Assembly (NCBI RefSeq): GCF_030232585.1
Contig: NZ_JASPJX010000011.1
Location: forward strand, 40,580-104,579
DNA: 64,000 nt
DNA from: Corynebacterium sp. MSK008
Lineage (GTDB): Bacteria; Actinomycetota; Actinomycetes; Mycobacteriales; Mycobacteriaceae
Direction: 5' to 3'
The notes beneath the pieces were generated by a model. That model had not been told where the DNA came from and made no database searches. It saw nothing but the letters and a program-made list of their open reading frames with translations. Of this stretch, positions 50,008 through 59,571 are shown one piece after another. The position numbers and the translations under genes were made by a program. The number at the start of each line of letters is the position of its first letter. Positions within the stretch are counted from its first letter, which is position 1.

Positions 50008-51525
50008 TTAGCCGGCGAACATCTGCGACGCTTTCACCGCGGTCTCCCACAGCCCGTAGACCAACAGCGCCGCGATAACCAGCGCGAGCACCGTCGCCAC
50101 CAGCGCGTGGATGGATCCAGCACCGCCACCGGTTGCTGCCGTTGCGGACTCTCTCGCCGACGCACGGTCCGCCTCCACCTTGGCCTGCACCGTCTCCGGA
50201 TCCTCGAACCACTTACGGGCGACCGGCCGGACCAGCACGTTCGCCACGAGCCCCACCGCGAGCAGCACACACATGATGTAGAGCGAGAGCTGGTAGAGCT
50301 CCGGGCCCGAGTTGCCGCGGTTGGCCTGCCGCTCCACCACCGTGTTGATGATCAGTGGCCCCGCTACTCCTGCCGCGGACCAGGCGGTGAGCAACCGTCC
50401 GTGGATTGCGCCGACCTGGTAGACCCCGAACAGGTCGCGCAGGTATGCCGGGATGGTGGCGAACCCGCCGCCGTAGAAGGTGAGCAAGATCAGAGTGCTG
50501 ACCACGAACAACGACAAGCTGGTGTGACCGGCGGATGCCACCACGAAGTAGAAGATCAGGCCAACCCCCAGGTACACCATGTAGATGTTCTTGCGGCCGA
50601 TCACGTCGGAGGCGGACGACCAGATGAAGCGCCCGCCCATGTTCGCCAGCGACAGCAGGCCGACAAACCCGGCGGCGGCCGCGGCGCTCAGCGCCGGGTA
50701 GTAGTCCTGCACCATCGGCGCGGCGTTTTCCAGGATGCCGATGCCGGCGGTGATGTTGCAGAACAGGATCACCCACAGGCACCAAAACTGTGGCGTGCGG
50801 ATCGCGTTGTTCGCGCTGACGTTGGCACCGACGATGGCGACCTTCGCCGGCTTCGCCTTGATCTTCGGCGCACCCGACGGGGTCCAGTCCGGGTGTGGCA
50901 GCCGGATGCAATACGCACCCATCGCGATGACCAGCAGGTACACCACCGCGAGGGTGATAAACGTCGGTTCAAGCCCCGCAGCGCGATCCGCGAGCTCAGC
51001 CCCGCCGCCGAACGCCTCCATCAGCCGGTTCGACGCCGGCGAGGCGATCAACGCGCCGCCGCCGAAGCCCATGATCGCCAACCCCGTGGCCAGGCCCGGC
51101 CGGTCCGGGAACCACTTCATCAGCGTGGACACGGGCGAGATGTAGCCGATGCCCAAGCCAATTCCGCCGATGAACCCGTAGCCGAAATACACCAGCCAGA
51201 GGTTGCCGGTGCTAATCCCCAGTGTGGCCACCAGGAATCCGACCACCCACAGCACGCCTGCCACAGACATCGACGCGCGCGGACCGACCTTTTCCACCCA
51301 CGAGCCGAACAGTGCAGACGACGTGCCCAACATGCCGATCGCCAGCGAGAAGATCCACCCCACAGCGACTTCCCCCACCCCGAAGTGCTCCATCATCGGC
51401 TTCTTAAACACGGAGAACCCGTACACCTGCCCGATGGAGAGGTGGATCGCCAGCGCTGCCGGGACGATGAGCCAGCGGTTGAATTCCTTGGGTGCGATAA
51501 TCGCACCTCGGGAGAAGAATGACAT
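50008..51525 (-). CDS. MFS transporter, oxalate/formate antiporter (OFA) family
   Basis: 505 residues, 12 membrane segments. N-terminal family signature IHLSIGQVYGFSVFKKPMM, and GLGIGYISPVSTLMKWFPDRPGLATGLAIMGFGGGA. A Ser/Ala-rich cytoplasmic loop precedes an extra C-terminal membrane helix (SIHALVATVLALVIAALLVYGLW). ATG 51525 (MSFFSRG) has AGGA upstream; ATG 51552 is an alternative. Convergent with fdhD (5 bp gap). Transport of formate or another carboxylate is an inference. Confidence 0.88.
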   Translation of the reverse strand: MSFFSRGAIIAPKEFNRWLIVPAALAIHLSIGQVYGFSVFKKPMMEHFGVGEVAVGWIFSLAIGMLGTSSALFGSWVEKVGPRASMSVAGVLWVVGFLVATLGISTGNLWLVYFGYGFIGGIGLGIGYISPVSTLMKWFPDRPGLATGLAIMGFGGGALIASPASNRLMEAFGGGAELADRAAGLEPTFITLAVVYLLVIAMGAYCIRLPHPDWTPSGAPKIKAKPAKVAIVGANVSANNAIRTPQFWCLWVILFCNITAGIGILENAAPMVQDYYPALSAAAAAGFVGLLSLANMGGRFIWSSASDVIGRKNIYMVYLGVGLIFYFVVASAGHTSLSLFVVSTLILLTFYGGGFATIPAYLRDLFGVYQVGAIHGRLLTAWSAAGVAGPLIINTVVERQANRGNSGPELYQLSLYIMCVLLAVGLVANVLVRPVARKWFEDPETVQAKVEADRASARESATAATGGGAGSIHALVATVLALVIAALLVYGLWETAVKASQMFAG

Positions 51526-51628
51526 GGACGCTTCCTGCCGTCTCGCCTGCATAAATTACGAATGGAATCATATCTCGCAGGCGGGCAGAAACTGAAAGCT
51601 TCCATTCACACGAGGAGGTCAACGGCCG

Positions 51629-52813
51629 ATGTTCTACGACGAAGCACTCCAACACGCCGGATCCACAACTGCCGCAGCCCTCGGCGCCCTGCAAACCGCG
51701 AAAGCATTCCTCCACGGATTCGCCCGCCCCTGCACGGCAAGGTGGCCGGAGGTCACCGCCATCATCAACAGCATCGAGTTCGATGCATCAACGAGGGACT
51801 TTTCGCTTCACGACGACGCACGTGCCCGGATGGACACCTGCCTCGACCAACTCGATCACGCAGCTGACGATGCCTGGCCCGACGACCCAGACCCGCTCGA
51901 CACCATCGCCATCAATGCGCTGGATGCCGTGGCGGACCTCACATCGAACAGGGTGAAATACTGGGAGCAGTTGGGGGTCGCACTGTCGCCCAGCAAAGAT
52001 GACTATTTCAACTTCATCCGCCTGCTCGCTGCCGCACGCAGCCGGGTCACCGGCGAAACGCTCCACTTCGCCGAGATCGACGACGTGGGCAACCTGTTCG
52101 TCTTCGAAGACTTCTTGCCGCCGGTGCTCGCGGAGGACGAAACTGACTTAGCAGACACCATGCTCGAACCCGCGGGCGTCGATAGGCACAGCGTCACCGT
52201 GGCCAACGAACCTGGAGTGGTGTCGATTGTTGGCCCCGTAGAGACAGTGCGGAAGATCTACGAGGCAAACGTGCAAGCCGAAGCCGCTGCGGCAGCCGCG
52301 CGCACCACCTCCCCCGCCCAACCTGCCGAGGACCGCGCGGGGTACGAGCCGCTCGTCGACTTCACCACAGACTGCCCGTTAAAGTTCGAGGAGGTGCTGG
52401 ACGCGATGGGAAATCCCGAGCCGACCCCCATCATCGACCGCATGAATTGGGACGAGTTCCTCGGAAACGGGTACCAGGCGACGCTGCCGCTGGCCGGCCA
52501 ATCGTTTGCCGCTAGGGCCACCGAGAAGGACGGTGCGGTGACCGAACTCGAGATCAGCCCGCACAACAACGCCAGTTTCCTGGGCATCCCGTTCCACATC
52601 CCGACCTCGAGGTTCACCGAGAAGCTCGACGACCTCGACATCCCCTGGGCCGACGACGGGCGTGCAGGAATTGTCCTCTACGAGCACTGGGTCACCCTTT
52701 ACAACCACGACGGCCGGATTGAAGCCGTCCTGTGGCACAACCCGGAAACCCTCACCGACATAGAGCTGCTCGACCTCGCGTTCCCGCCTGACTCCACCCG
52801 CAAACCTCGTTAG
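51629..52813 (+). CDS. Hypothetical protein
   Basis: 394 residues, acidic, no signal peptide or membrane segment. N-terminal 140 residues helical; middle low-complexity Ala stretch (EAAAAAARTTSPAQPAE); C-terminal 150 residues look alpha/beta (TDCPLKFEEVLDAMGNPEPTPIIDRMNWDEFLGNGY). AGGAGG upstream of ATG 51629. I do not recognise a family. A motif copy (52177-52187) encodes G-V-D-R-H with a rare AGG codon. Part of the island inside the spc operon. Confidence 0.65.
   Translation: MFYDEALQHAGSTTAAALGALQTAKAFLHGFARPCTARWPEVTAIINSIEFDASTRDFSLHDDARARMDTCLDQLDHAADDAWPDDPDPLDTIAINALDAVADLTSNRVKYWEQLGVALSPSKDDYFNFIRLLAAARSRVTGETLHFAEIDDVGNLFVFEDFLPPVLAEDETDLADTMLEPAGVDRHSVTVANEPGVVSIVGPVETVRKIYEANVQAEAAAAAARTTSPAQPAEDRAGYEPLVDFTTDCPLKFEEVLDAMGNPEPTPIIDRMNWDEFLGNGYQATLPLAGQSFAARATEKDGAVTELEISPHNNASFLGIPFHIPTSRFTEKLDDLDIPWADDGRAGIVLYEHWVTLYNHDGRIEAVLWHNPETLTDIELLDLAFPPDSTRKPR
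52177..52187 (+). repeat. Dispersed motif, copy 13
   Basis: Exact match in the unknown gene 51629-52813, read G-V-D-R-H with AGG. Confidence 0.8.
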
Positions 52814-52857
52814 TCGCACCTCAGGCGGCGTCCAACCCACCCCCAACACGCGCAAAA

Positions 52858-52886
52858 CGCCCCCGGCTCAGAAAGAACCGGGGGCG
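52858..52886 (-). terminator. Terminator of rplN-rplX-rplE
   Basis: 9-bp stem CGCCCCCGG / CCGGGGGCG with an 11-nt loop, followed by TTTTGCG on the minus strand. It shows that transcription of the first spc half stops before the island. Confidence 0.85.
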
Positions 52887-52924
52887 CAAAGCAGCTCAAG
52901 CTGCCTAGATGTCAGGCAAAGCGC

Positions 52925-53509
52925 TTATGCGCGCTTCATCTTGCCGTCCTTGTCAGCGAACGGGAAGCCGAGGTGCGTCAGCAGTGCGCGACCCTCGTCG
53001 TCGTTCGTGGCGGTGGTCACGAGCGTGATGTCCATGCCGCGGACGCGATCGATCTTGTCAATGTCGATCTCGTAGAACATGGTCTGCTCGGACAGGCCGA
53101 AGGTGTAGTTGCCGCTGCCGTCGAACTGCTTGTCGTTCAGGCCGCGGAAGTCGCGAATACGCGGCAGAGCCACGGTCAGCAGACGGTCCAGGAACTCCCA
53201 CATGCGGTCGCCGCGGAGGGTGACCTTCGCGCCGATCGGCATGCCTTCGCGGAGCTTGAAGTTAGCGATGGACTTCTTCGCGCGACGCAGCTGCGGCTTC
53301 TGGCCGGTGATCGCGGTGAGGTCCTCGAGCGCGCCGTTGATGACCTTGGAGTCGCGGGCTGCGTCGCCCACACCCATGTTCACAACGATCTTGGTCAGGC
53401 CCGGGATCTGCATGACGTTGTCGTAAGAGAACTGGTCGTTCAGCTTGGTGCGGATCTCGTCCTGGTAACGCGTCTTCAGGCGGGGGGTGTACTGAGTTGC
53501 TTCAGTCAT
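52925..53509 (-). CDS. rplE: 50S ribosomal protein L5
   Basis: 194 residues. [45 protein letters not shown] and RDFRGL are L5 signatures. Ends in a short basic tail. 1 nt after rplX. Confidence 0.98.
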   Translation of the reverse strand: MTEATQYTPRLKTRYQDEIRTKLNDQFSYDNVMQIPGLTKIVVNMGVGDAARDSKVINGALEDLTAITGQKPQLRRAKKSIANFKLREGMPIGAKVTLRGDRMWEFLDRLLTVALPRIRDFRGLNDKQFDGSGNYTFGLSEQTMFYEIDIDKIDRVRGMDITLVTTATNDDEGRALLTHLGFPFADKDGKMKRA

Positions 53510-53510
53510 C

Positions 53511-53825
53511 TTAGATGTCCTTCCCGTTCGACTTGGCCACGCGGACCTTCTTGCCGTCCTCGTCGAAGCGGAAGCCGACGCGGGTCGGCTTGCCGTCGGA
53601 GTCCAGGATCATCACGTTGGACACGTGGATCGGGGCTTCCTGGGTGACAATGCCGCCGGACTCGGCGCCGCGCTCCGTGTAGGAGTTGGCGACGTGCTTC
53701 TTGATGCGGTTCACGCCCTCGACCAGGACCTTGTCACGCTGCGGGTACGCCTCGATGACGCGACCCTGAGCGCCCTTGTCCTTGCCGGCGATGACCTGGA
53801 CCATATCGCCCTTCTTGATCTTCAT
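53511..53825 (-). CDS. rplX: 50S ribosomal protein L24
   Basis: 104 residues, KOW motif near the N-terminus ([20 protein letters not shown]). 3 nt after rplN. Confidence 0.98.
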   Translation of the reverse strand: MKIKKGDMVQVIAGKDKGAQGRVIEAYPQRDKVLVEGVNRIKKHVANSYTERGAESGGIVTQEAPIHVSNVMILDSDGKPTRVGFRFDEDGKKVRVAKSNGKDI

Positions 53826-53828
53826 AAG

Positions 53829-54197
53829 TTAGATCACCTCCGGTGCGAGAGACACGATCTTCATGAAGCGCTTGTCGCGCAGCTCACGAGCGACCGGGCC
53901 GAAGATGCGGGTGCCGCGCGGCTCGGTGTCGTTCTTGATGATGACGGCAGCGTTCTCGTCGAAGGAGATGTAGGAGCCGTCCGGGCGACGGGTTTCCTTC
54001 TTGGCGCGCACGATGACGGCCTTGACGACCTCACCCTCCTTAACGTTGCCGCCCGGGGCTGCTTCCTTCACGGTGGCGACAATCGTGTCGCCGATGCCGG
54101 CGAAGCGTCGAACAGAACCGCCGAGAACGTTGATGCACAGAATTTCGCGTGCACCAGTGTTGTCGGCGACCTTCAGACGCGATTCTTTCTGAATCAC
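53829..54197 (-). CDS. rplN: 50S ribosomal protein L14
   Basis: 122 residues from GTG 54197 ([26 protein letters not shown]), the exact family length; the open frame reaches ATG 54221. AGGAGA lies upstream. It is the first gene of the unit, so in this genome the S10 operon (ending in rpsQ) is not adjacent. Confidence 0.97.
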   Translation of the reverse strand: MIQKESRLKVADNTGAREILCINVLGGSVRRFAGIGDTIVATVKEAAPGGNVKEGEVVKAVIVRAKKETRRPDGSYISFDENAAVIIKNDTEPRGTRIFGPVARELRDKRFMKIVSLAPEVI

Positions 54198-54471
54198 AGT
54201 TGGTCTCCTGACCTGGATCAATGTGCGCCAGATTTCCGTCCTGTACGCACGTGGTCAATGCTTTCGGTGCCTATTGCTTATCGACGAACCACCACATGGT
54301 CGAAGGGTCTCGGATGCTCAGCTCGGAAACGCGCGTCGCAACCGACCAGCAGTAGACAACTGAGGTATTCAACCACGAGCTGGGCAAATTCCAAAATCCC
54401 GCGTTCGCCTGAGACGCACATCACTAACCCGGCGCATAAATAGCATCTTTCACACCATTCCTGTAATTTTT
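54198..54471. promoter_or_regulatory. Divergent rplN / formate-nitrite channel promoter region
   Basis: 274 bp with no gene. A dispersed-motif copy lies at 54276-54286 and shares 15 identical bases with the copy at 10291. TAATTT (54464-54469) may be the -10 of the channel gene. Nothing else recognised. Confidence 0.45.
54276..54286 (-). repeat. Dispersed motif, copy 14
   Basis: Exact match in the rplN / FNT gap; GCTTATCGACGAACC is identical to the copy at 10291. Confidence 0.8.
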
Positions 54472-55269
54472 ATGGGCGTGAGCTTCCATGAGTCAGCCCC
54501 CAAGTCCATCCAGAACAAGCTGGACCTCTTTAACAAAGAGCCCGTGCGGTTCGCGGTGAGAGCGATCCTCGCGGGCGTGTTCCTGGGCATCATGACGGCG
54601 TTCGCCGCTAACACCGCGACGGTGGTTGAGTCCATCGCACCAGGGGCGGGCAGGTACGCGTTCGCCTCCATCTTCGCCTCTACCCTGTACGTCATCGTGG
54701 TGCTGCAGGGAGAGCTTGCCACCGGCGACATGATGTTCATGACATACGGGGCGATTCACAAGAAGAACACGATCCTCAAGGGTCTCGCCATCGTGTGCTT
54801 TGTCACCCTTTTCAATCTCATCGGCGGCGTGCTGGTGACCTCCATGATCGCCTCCACCACGATCGGAGAAGCGGTGACGACGGATAGTTTCATCTACCAG
54901 TTGATCGTGTCCAAACTTGAAAAGCCGTCCGGCAAGCTCTTCATCGAGGCGATCCTGGCCAACATGGTGGTCAACATCGCGTTCATGCTGACAACACAGG
55001 CAGGCAAGGACTTTACGGCCAAGCTGCTCGGCGTCGTCGTGGTCGTCCCGGCGTTTGCGGCGATGAGCTACGAGCACTCCATCGCCAACTTCGTCCTGAC
55101 ATCTCTGACCGGCTTCGAGTTCGGGCCCGAGAATATCCCCGGCTACACCTGGGACAACATCCTGCGCCACTGGACAATCGTGTGGGTGGGCAACTTGATC
55201 GGCGGCGGCCTCATCATGGGCGGCATTTACGGCTGGCTCAACCTGACCAAGACGGACTACAAGGACTAG
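54472..55269 (+). CDS. Formate/nitrite transporter (FNT) family channel
   Basis: 265 residues with six membrane segments. FNT signatures: LQGELATGDMMFM after TM2 and the central-pore region SYEHSIANFVL with the conserved His that protonates the anion. FocA/NirC forms pentamers that pass formate, nitrite or similar anions. ATG 54472 is used; GTG 54478 would place the TAATTT box 8 nt upstream and is a fair alternative. With fdhD and the OFA transporter it gives a small formate theme around the split spc operon. Confidence 0.88.
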   Translation: MGVSFHESAPKSIQNKLDLFNKEPVRFAVRAILAGVFLGIMTAFAANTATVVESIAPGAGRYAFASIFASTLYVIVVLQGELATGDMMFMTYGAIHKKNTILKGLAIVCFVTLFNLIGGVLVTSMIASTTIGEAVTTDSFIYQLIVSKLEKPSGKLFIEAILANMVVNIAFMLTTQAGKDFTAKLLGVVVVVPAFAAMSYEHSIANFVLTSLTGFEFGPENIPGYTWDNILRHWTIVWVGNLIGGGLIMGGIYGWLNLTKTDYKD

Positions 55270-55297
55270 TCCCCCGCCGTCTGCCAGAATGGGACGG

Positions 55298-57142
55298 GTG
55301 AATACACCTGTTTCCCATTCGGCTCCAGATGTCCTTCAGGCCGTGCGCGGCGTGCGCGACGCGGTGGCGGATACGGCGCTGCCTGTCGACGTCGCTCCCG
55401 AAGCCCGCGCCATAGTCAACCAGCTCGACGACTATGTGCTGCCGCGCCTTGCCAACCTCGACGCTCCCCTGCTCGCCGTCATCGGCGGCTCCACCGGCTC
55501 CGGCAAGTCCACCCTTGTCAACGCGCTTTTGCGCGAGCGGGTGTCCAACCCGGGTGTCATCCGCCCCACCACCCGCCAGCCGGTGCTGGTGGCCAACCCG
55601 GGCGACGCGGACTGGTTCAACTCCCCGCAGGTGCTGCCCGGCCTCGCCCGCTCCCACGGCGCGGGCGACGAGCGCTCCACCACCCTGCGTGTGGTGGACA
55701 CGCCCCGCATCCCAGAGGGCTTGGCGCTTCTCGACGCCCCCGATTTCGACTCCATCGACGACCAGAACCGGGCACTGGCGTCGCAACTCCTCGCCGCCGC
55801 GGACCTGTGGATCTTTGTCACCACCCCGGCGCGCTACGCCGATCAGCTGGTGTGGAACTTCCTCAACGATGCCGCCGGCCGCGGCATCGAGGTTGTGGTG
55901 GTGCTCAACCGCCTCGACGAAAAAGCCGCGGAGACGGTGCCGGACGACCTGCGCCGCATGATGAACGACGCCGGGCTGTCCAAGGCCACCGTATTTACCG
56001 TCCCGTTCGTGGCGGACCTGGGTGGCGAACGGGCCGGCGAGTTCCTGGGCGAGGAGCTGGTCGCGCCGCTTCGCGAGTACCTGACCACGCTCGCAGACGA
56101 CACGGCCGCCCGGCGCGACGTCGCCGGCAAGACCGTCGCGGGCGCGGTGGAATCGGCGCTGGCCCGCGTGGATGCCCTGGTGGGCCGACGCGAGCGACAG
56201 GAGAACTTTGCCAACCAGTTGGACGAGTCGATCCACGAGTTCTACACCGCCGCGAACCGGCATGTCATCGATGCCACCTCCGATGGCAAGTTGCTGCGCT
56301 CGGAGGTGATGGACCGCTGGCAGGACGTCATCGGCACCTCGGATGTGTTCCGCGGCTTCGAGCGCTGGTTCTCCAGCGCCGTGGACAAGGTGGGCAGCTT
56401 CTTCACCGGCCAGCCCGCACCGCTTCGCGAGGTGGAAACTGAAATCGAGTCCGGCCTGCACGCCGTGATCGTGGACGCCGCCGAGACCGCCGCGTCGCGC
56501 GCGTGGTCCCACACCGGATCGGTGGCCCCGGAGCTGCGCGCGGACGCGGACCCAGCACTGGCCCGCGCCAGCGTCGACATCTCCGATAAGGCCGCGCAGC
56601 TGGTGCGCGACTGGCAAAAGGACATGGTGCAGCACATCCAGGACACCGCGGGCGACAAGCGCCAGCGCGCCCGCATCATGTCCTTCGGCCTGAACGTGGT
56701 CACCGTGGCGCTGATGCTGGTGGTCTTCGCCTCGACGGCGGGTATTACCGGCGGCGAGGTGGCCATCGCGGGCGGATCCGCCGTGGTGGGCCAGAAGCTT
56801 TTGGAGACCATCTTCGGCGAGGAGACGGTGCGCCGCATGGTCGTCCAAGCACGCGAGGATCTGAACCAGCGTCTGGGCGAGCTCTTCGCCGCGGAGCGCG
56901 ACCGCTACCACGCACTGACGGATCCCCTGCTCGAGGGCGCGACCGCAGAGCAGATGCGGGAGGCTTCCGCGGAGGCGAAGCGCGCTGTGGACGTGAAGCT
57001 CCTTGGGCTCGTCGATAGGCAAGACGCCCCGCAGCTGCCCGCACAGCAGGAGGACGTGCAGGACAGCTTCGAGCGCGGCACGCTGCGCGGGCTGTTCGAC
57101 CAGTTGCGCGGCAACTTCGGCAAGGGGGACGGCAATGTTTAG
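55298..57142 (+). CDS. Dynamin-like GTPase, first of a pair
   Basis: 614 residues from GTG 55298, with CAGAAT 7 nt upstream (leaderless); ATG 55289 is the alternative. G1 P-loop GGSTGSGKST at about 65-74, G2-like T in TTRQP, G3 DAPDFDS, G4-like NRLD. A membrane-inserting hydrophobic paddle lies at about 465-500 (NVVTVALMLVVFASTAGITGGEVAI), followed by coiled helices. Resembles mycobacterial IniA/IniC-type and other bacterial dynamin-like proteins that act in pairs on membranes. Overlaps the partner gene by 8 nt. Motif copy at 57010-57020. Confidence 0.82.
   Translation: MNTPVSHSAPDVLQAVRGVRDAVADTALPVDVAPEARAIVNQLDDYVLPRLANLDAPLLAVIGGSTGSGKSTLVNALLRERVSNPGVIRPTTRQPVLVANPGDADWFNSPQVLPGLARSHGAGDERSTTLRVVDTPRIPEGLALLDAPDFDSIDDQNRALASQLLAAADLWIFVTTPARYADQLVWNFLNDAAGRGIEVVVVLNRLDEKAAETVPDDLRRMMNDAGLSKATVFTVPFVADLGGERAGEFLGEELVAPLREYLTTLADDTAARRDVAGKTVAGAVESALARVDALVGRRERQENFANQLDESIHEFYTAANRHVIDATSDGKLLRSEVMDRWQDVIGTSDVFRGFERWFSSAVDKVGSFFTGQPAPLREVETEIESGLHAVIVDAAETAASRAWSHTGSVAPELRADADPALARASVDISDKAAQLVRDWQKDMVQHIQDTAGDKRQRARIMSFGLNVVTVALMLVVFASTAGITGGEVAIAGGSAVVGQKLLETIFGEETVRRMVVQAREDLNQRLGELFAAERDRYHALTDPLLEGATAEQMREASAEAKRAVDVKLLGLVDRQDAPQLPAQQEDVQDSFERGTLRGLFDQLRGNFGKGDGNV
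57010..57020 (+). repeat. Dispersed motif, copy 15
   Basis: Exact match in the first dynamin-like gene, read L-V-D-R-Q with AGG. Confidence 0.8.
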
Positions 57143-58727
57143 GAAGAAGACTGGCCTGACCGAGCGGCTGGAGGCGCTCGAGGAGGCCGCGCAGATCGGC
57201 GCGCCCTACCTTTCACCTACCAACCGCGAGGGCCTCGAGCGCGTGGCAAGGGCGGGCGCGGAACGCCGCGCGCTGTCCGGCGACCACACCGTGGTGGGCT
57301 TTTTCGGCGCCACCGGCTCCGGCAAGACCTCGCTGTTCAACGCGGTTGTGGGCGAGGATCTGGGCAAGGCGGCGGCGCGCCGCCCCACCACCTCCTCGCC
57401 GCTGGCCGCGATCTGGGAGCCGGACGGCTCCGATGAGCTTTTGGATTGGCTGGGCGTGGAGGACCGCCGCGCCCGCCAAGGCGAGTTCGCCCGCGGCGCA
57501 GGCCCGCTGATCCTGCTGGACCTGCCCGATTTCGACTCGGTGGAGGCGTCCAACCGCGCCATCGCCGAGCGCCTTGCCGGCCAGGTGGACGTGCTGGTGT
57601 GGGTCTCCGACCCGGAGAAGTACGCGGATTCCGTCATCCACGACCAGTTCATCCGCCCGCACGCCAACCACTCGGCCGTGACGTTGGCGGTGCTGAACAA
57701 GTCCGATCTGCTCGCCGCGGGCGATGTCGGCACCGTCGCGGACTCGTACGCGGGGCTGTTGCGTGACGACGGCCTCACCAACGTCCAGGTCGTCCCCACC
57801 TCCACCCTGACGGGCGCCGGAATCGAGGACCTGCGCGCCGCGATCGCGAAGGTGGCCAAGGCGCACACGGCGCAGACCGCGCGCATCGAGGCGGACATCC
57901 GCTCTGTTGCCGAGGGGTATGCCGGGGTGAGGGGTGCCGGAGGCGTCGCAAAGAATGCGAAACGCGACATGGATGCCGTGCTGGCGCAGGCCGCCGGCGC
58001 AGACCGCATCGCGGAGACCACCGCCGCGGCCTACCGCAAGCGGCTGCGCGAACGCACCGGGTGGCTGCTGACCTCCTGGATCACCCGCTTCAAGCCCGAC
58101 CCGCTGCGCCGACTGGGGCTGCGCGAAGCATCCGACGAGATCGGGGTGCACCGCAGCTCCATGCCTGAGCTCGACGCCGCGTCGAAGGCCGTGGCCAACC
58201 GGGGCGTGCGCGACTACGCGGGCGCCGTGGCCGACGGGCTGCCGCACGAGTGGTCCGCCGCCGTGGCCGACCGCGCCGAGGAGGTCTCCGCCGGCCTGCC
58301 CGCGGAGCTGGACCGCGCCGTGGCCCGCACCACGCTGCCCGCGGAACCGTCCAAGGGCTGGTCGCTACTCACCGTGATCCAGTGGCTGGCGCTGCTGGCT
58401 GCCCTGGTGGGCGTGCTGTGGTACCTGCTTGTCGCGTTTGTTCCGGGCGTGCTCACTCCCCTGCTCGGCGGCGACCTCGTCCCCGACGTGGAGGGCTGGC
58501 CCATTCCGACGCTTTTGATCATGGCGGGGCTGCTCACCGGCCTGGTTATCGGCCTGATCTCCGCGGTGTTCGGCGGGATGCTCGGCTCCGGTGTGAAGCG
58601 GCGCACCCGCTCGGCGGTGCAGAAGCAGGTCGCCGAGGTTTCCCAGACCGCGGTGGTGGAGCCGCTTCTGGCCATCCGGGAGGACTACTCCCGCTTCGCG
58701 GAACGCATCGCCGTAGCCGCCGGGTAG
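57135..58727 (+). CDS. Dynamin-like GTPase, second of a pair
   Basis: 530 residues. G1 GATGSGKTS (about 58-66), G3 DLPDFDS, G4 NKSD. Two strong membrane helices in the C-terminal part (TVIQWLALLAALVGVLWYLLVAFV and IPTLLIMAGLLTGLVIGLISAVFGG). Overlaps the first gene, so the products are made together, as for heteromeric bacterial dynamins. Role in membrane repair or envelope maintenance is inferred from the family. Confidence 0.82.
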   Translation: MFRKKTGLTERLEALEEAAQIGAPYLSPTNREGLERVARAGAERRALSGDHTVVGFFGATGSGKTSLFNAVVGEDLGKAAARRPTTSSPLAAIWEPDGSDELLDWLGVEDRRARQGEFARGAGPLILLDLPDFDSVEASNRAIAERLAGQVDVLVWVSDPEKYADSVIHDQFIRPHANHSAVTLAVLNKSDLLAAGDVGTVADSYAGLLRDDGLTNVQVVPTSTLTGAGIEDLRAAIAKVAKAHTAQTARIEADIRSVAEGYAGVRGAGGVAKNAKRDMDAVLAQAAGADRIAETTAAAYRKRLRERTGWLLTSWITRFKPDPLRRLGLREASDEIGVHRSSMPELDAASKAVANRGVRDYAGAVADGLPHEWSAAVADRAEEVSAGLPAELDRAVARTTLPAEPSKGWSLLTVIQWLALLAALVGVLWYLLVAFVPGVLTPLLGGDLVPDVEGWPIPTLLIMAGLLTGLVIGLISAVFGGMLGSGVKRRTRSAVQKQVAEVSQTAVVEPLLAIREDYSRFAERIAVAAG

Positions 58728-58735
58728 TTTCCCGG

Positions 58736-58741
58736 TACGGT
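58736..58741 (+). promoter_or_regulatory. -10 box of thiD (leaderless)
   Basis: TACGGT followed by 8 nt and ATG 58750. The spacing leaves no room for a TPP riboswitch. Confidence 0.4.
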
Positions 58742-58749
58742 CGGCGGGC

Positions 58750-59571
58750 ATGGCACGAATTCCCAGAGTCCTGTCCATCGCCGGCACCGACCCCACCGGC
58801 GGCGCCGGCATCCAGGCCGACCTGAAGTCCATCGCGGCGGCCGGTGGCTACGGCATGTGCGTGACCACCGCCCTGGTGGCGCAAAACACCCAGGGTGTGC
58901 GCGAGATCCACACGCCTCCGCAATCGTTTCTGCGCGCGCAGCTCGACGCCGTGTTCGACGACGTTGAGGTCGACGCCGTGAAGATCGGCATGCTCGGCGA
59001 CGCCGAAACCACCAACACCATCGCCGACTACCTCACTGCCCACCCGGTGCCGGTCGTGGTGGTGGACCCGGTGATGGTGGCCACCTCCGGCGACCGCCTG
59101 CTGTCCACCGACGCCGAGGAGGCACTGCGCGAGCTTGTCCGCGACCACGCCACCGTGCTCACCCCGAACCTGCCGGAGCTGGCGGTGCTCACCGGCCAGC
59201 CCGAGCCGGATTCCTTCGAGGCGGCGGTCGAGCTGGGACGCACATACGCTGCAGCTGCGGACGTTAACGTGCTGGTCAAAGGCGGTCACCTCAAGGGCGA
59301 CCGCGCCTCCAACGCGCTAGTCACCCCCGGCGGCGAGGCCCACGTCGCCGAGGTGCCGCGCGTGGACACCAACAACACCCACGGCACCGGCTGCTCCCTA
59401 TCCTCCGCGCTGGCAACACGCATGGCACTCGGCAGCGCCACTGACGCCGTTACCTGGGCATCCGAGTGGCTCCACGAGGCGATCGCCCACGCCGACGAGC
59501 TCCACGTCGGCCAAGGCCACGGGCCGGTGCACCACTTCCACCGCCTCTACCGGCTCGCGGGCGGGGTCTGA
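58750..59571 (+). CDS. thiD: Hydroxymethylpyrimidine/phosphomethylpyrimidine kinase
   Basis: 273 residues, ribokinase-like fold. [18 protein letters not shown] at the N-terminus, [13 protein letters not shown], and the anion hole/catalytic [14 protein letters not shown]. Phosphorylates HMP and HMP-P in thiamine synthesis. No other thi gene nearby. Its 3' end overlaps the convergent ptsS by 25 bp. Confidence 0.94.
   Translation: MARIPRVLSIAGTDPTGGAGIQADLKSIAAAGGYGMCVTTALVAQNTQGVREIHTPPQSFLRAQLDAVFDDVEVDAVKIGMLGDAETTNTIADYLTAHPVPVVVVDPVMVATSGDRLLSTDAEEALRELVRDHATVLTPNLPELAVLTGQPEPDSFEAAVELGRTYAAAADVNVLVKGGHLKGDRASNALVTPGGEAHVAEVPRVDTNNTHGTGCSLSSALATRMALGSATDAVTWASEWLHEAIAHADELHVGQGHGPVHHFHRLYRLAGGV

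Noticed and set aside
58728..58749. TPP riboswitch before thiD
   Set aside because: The gap is 22 bp and the gene looks leaderless.
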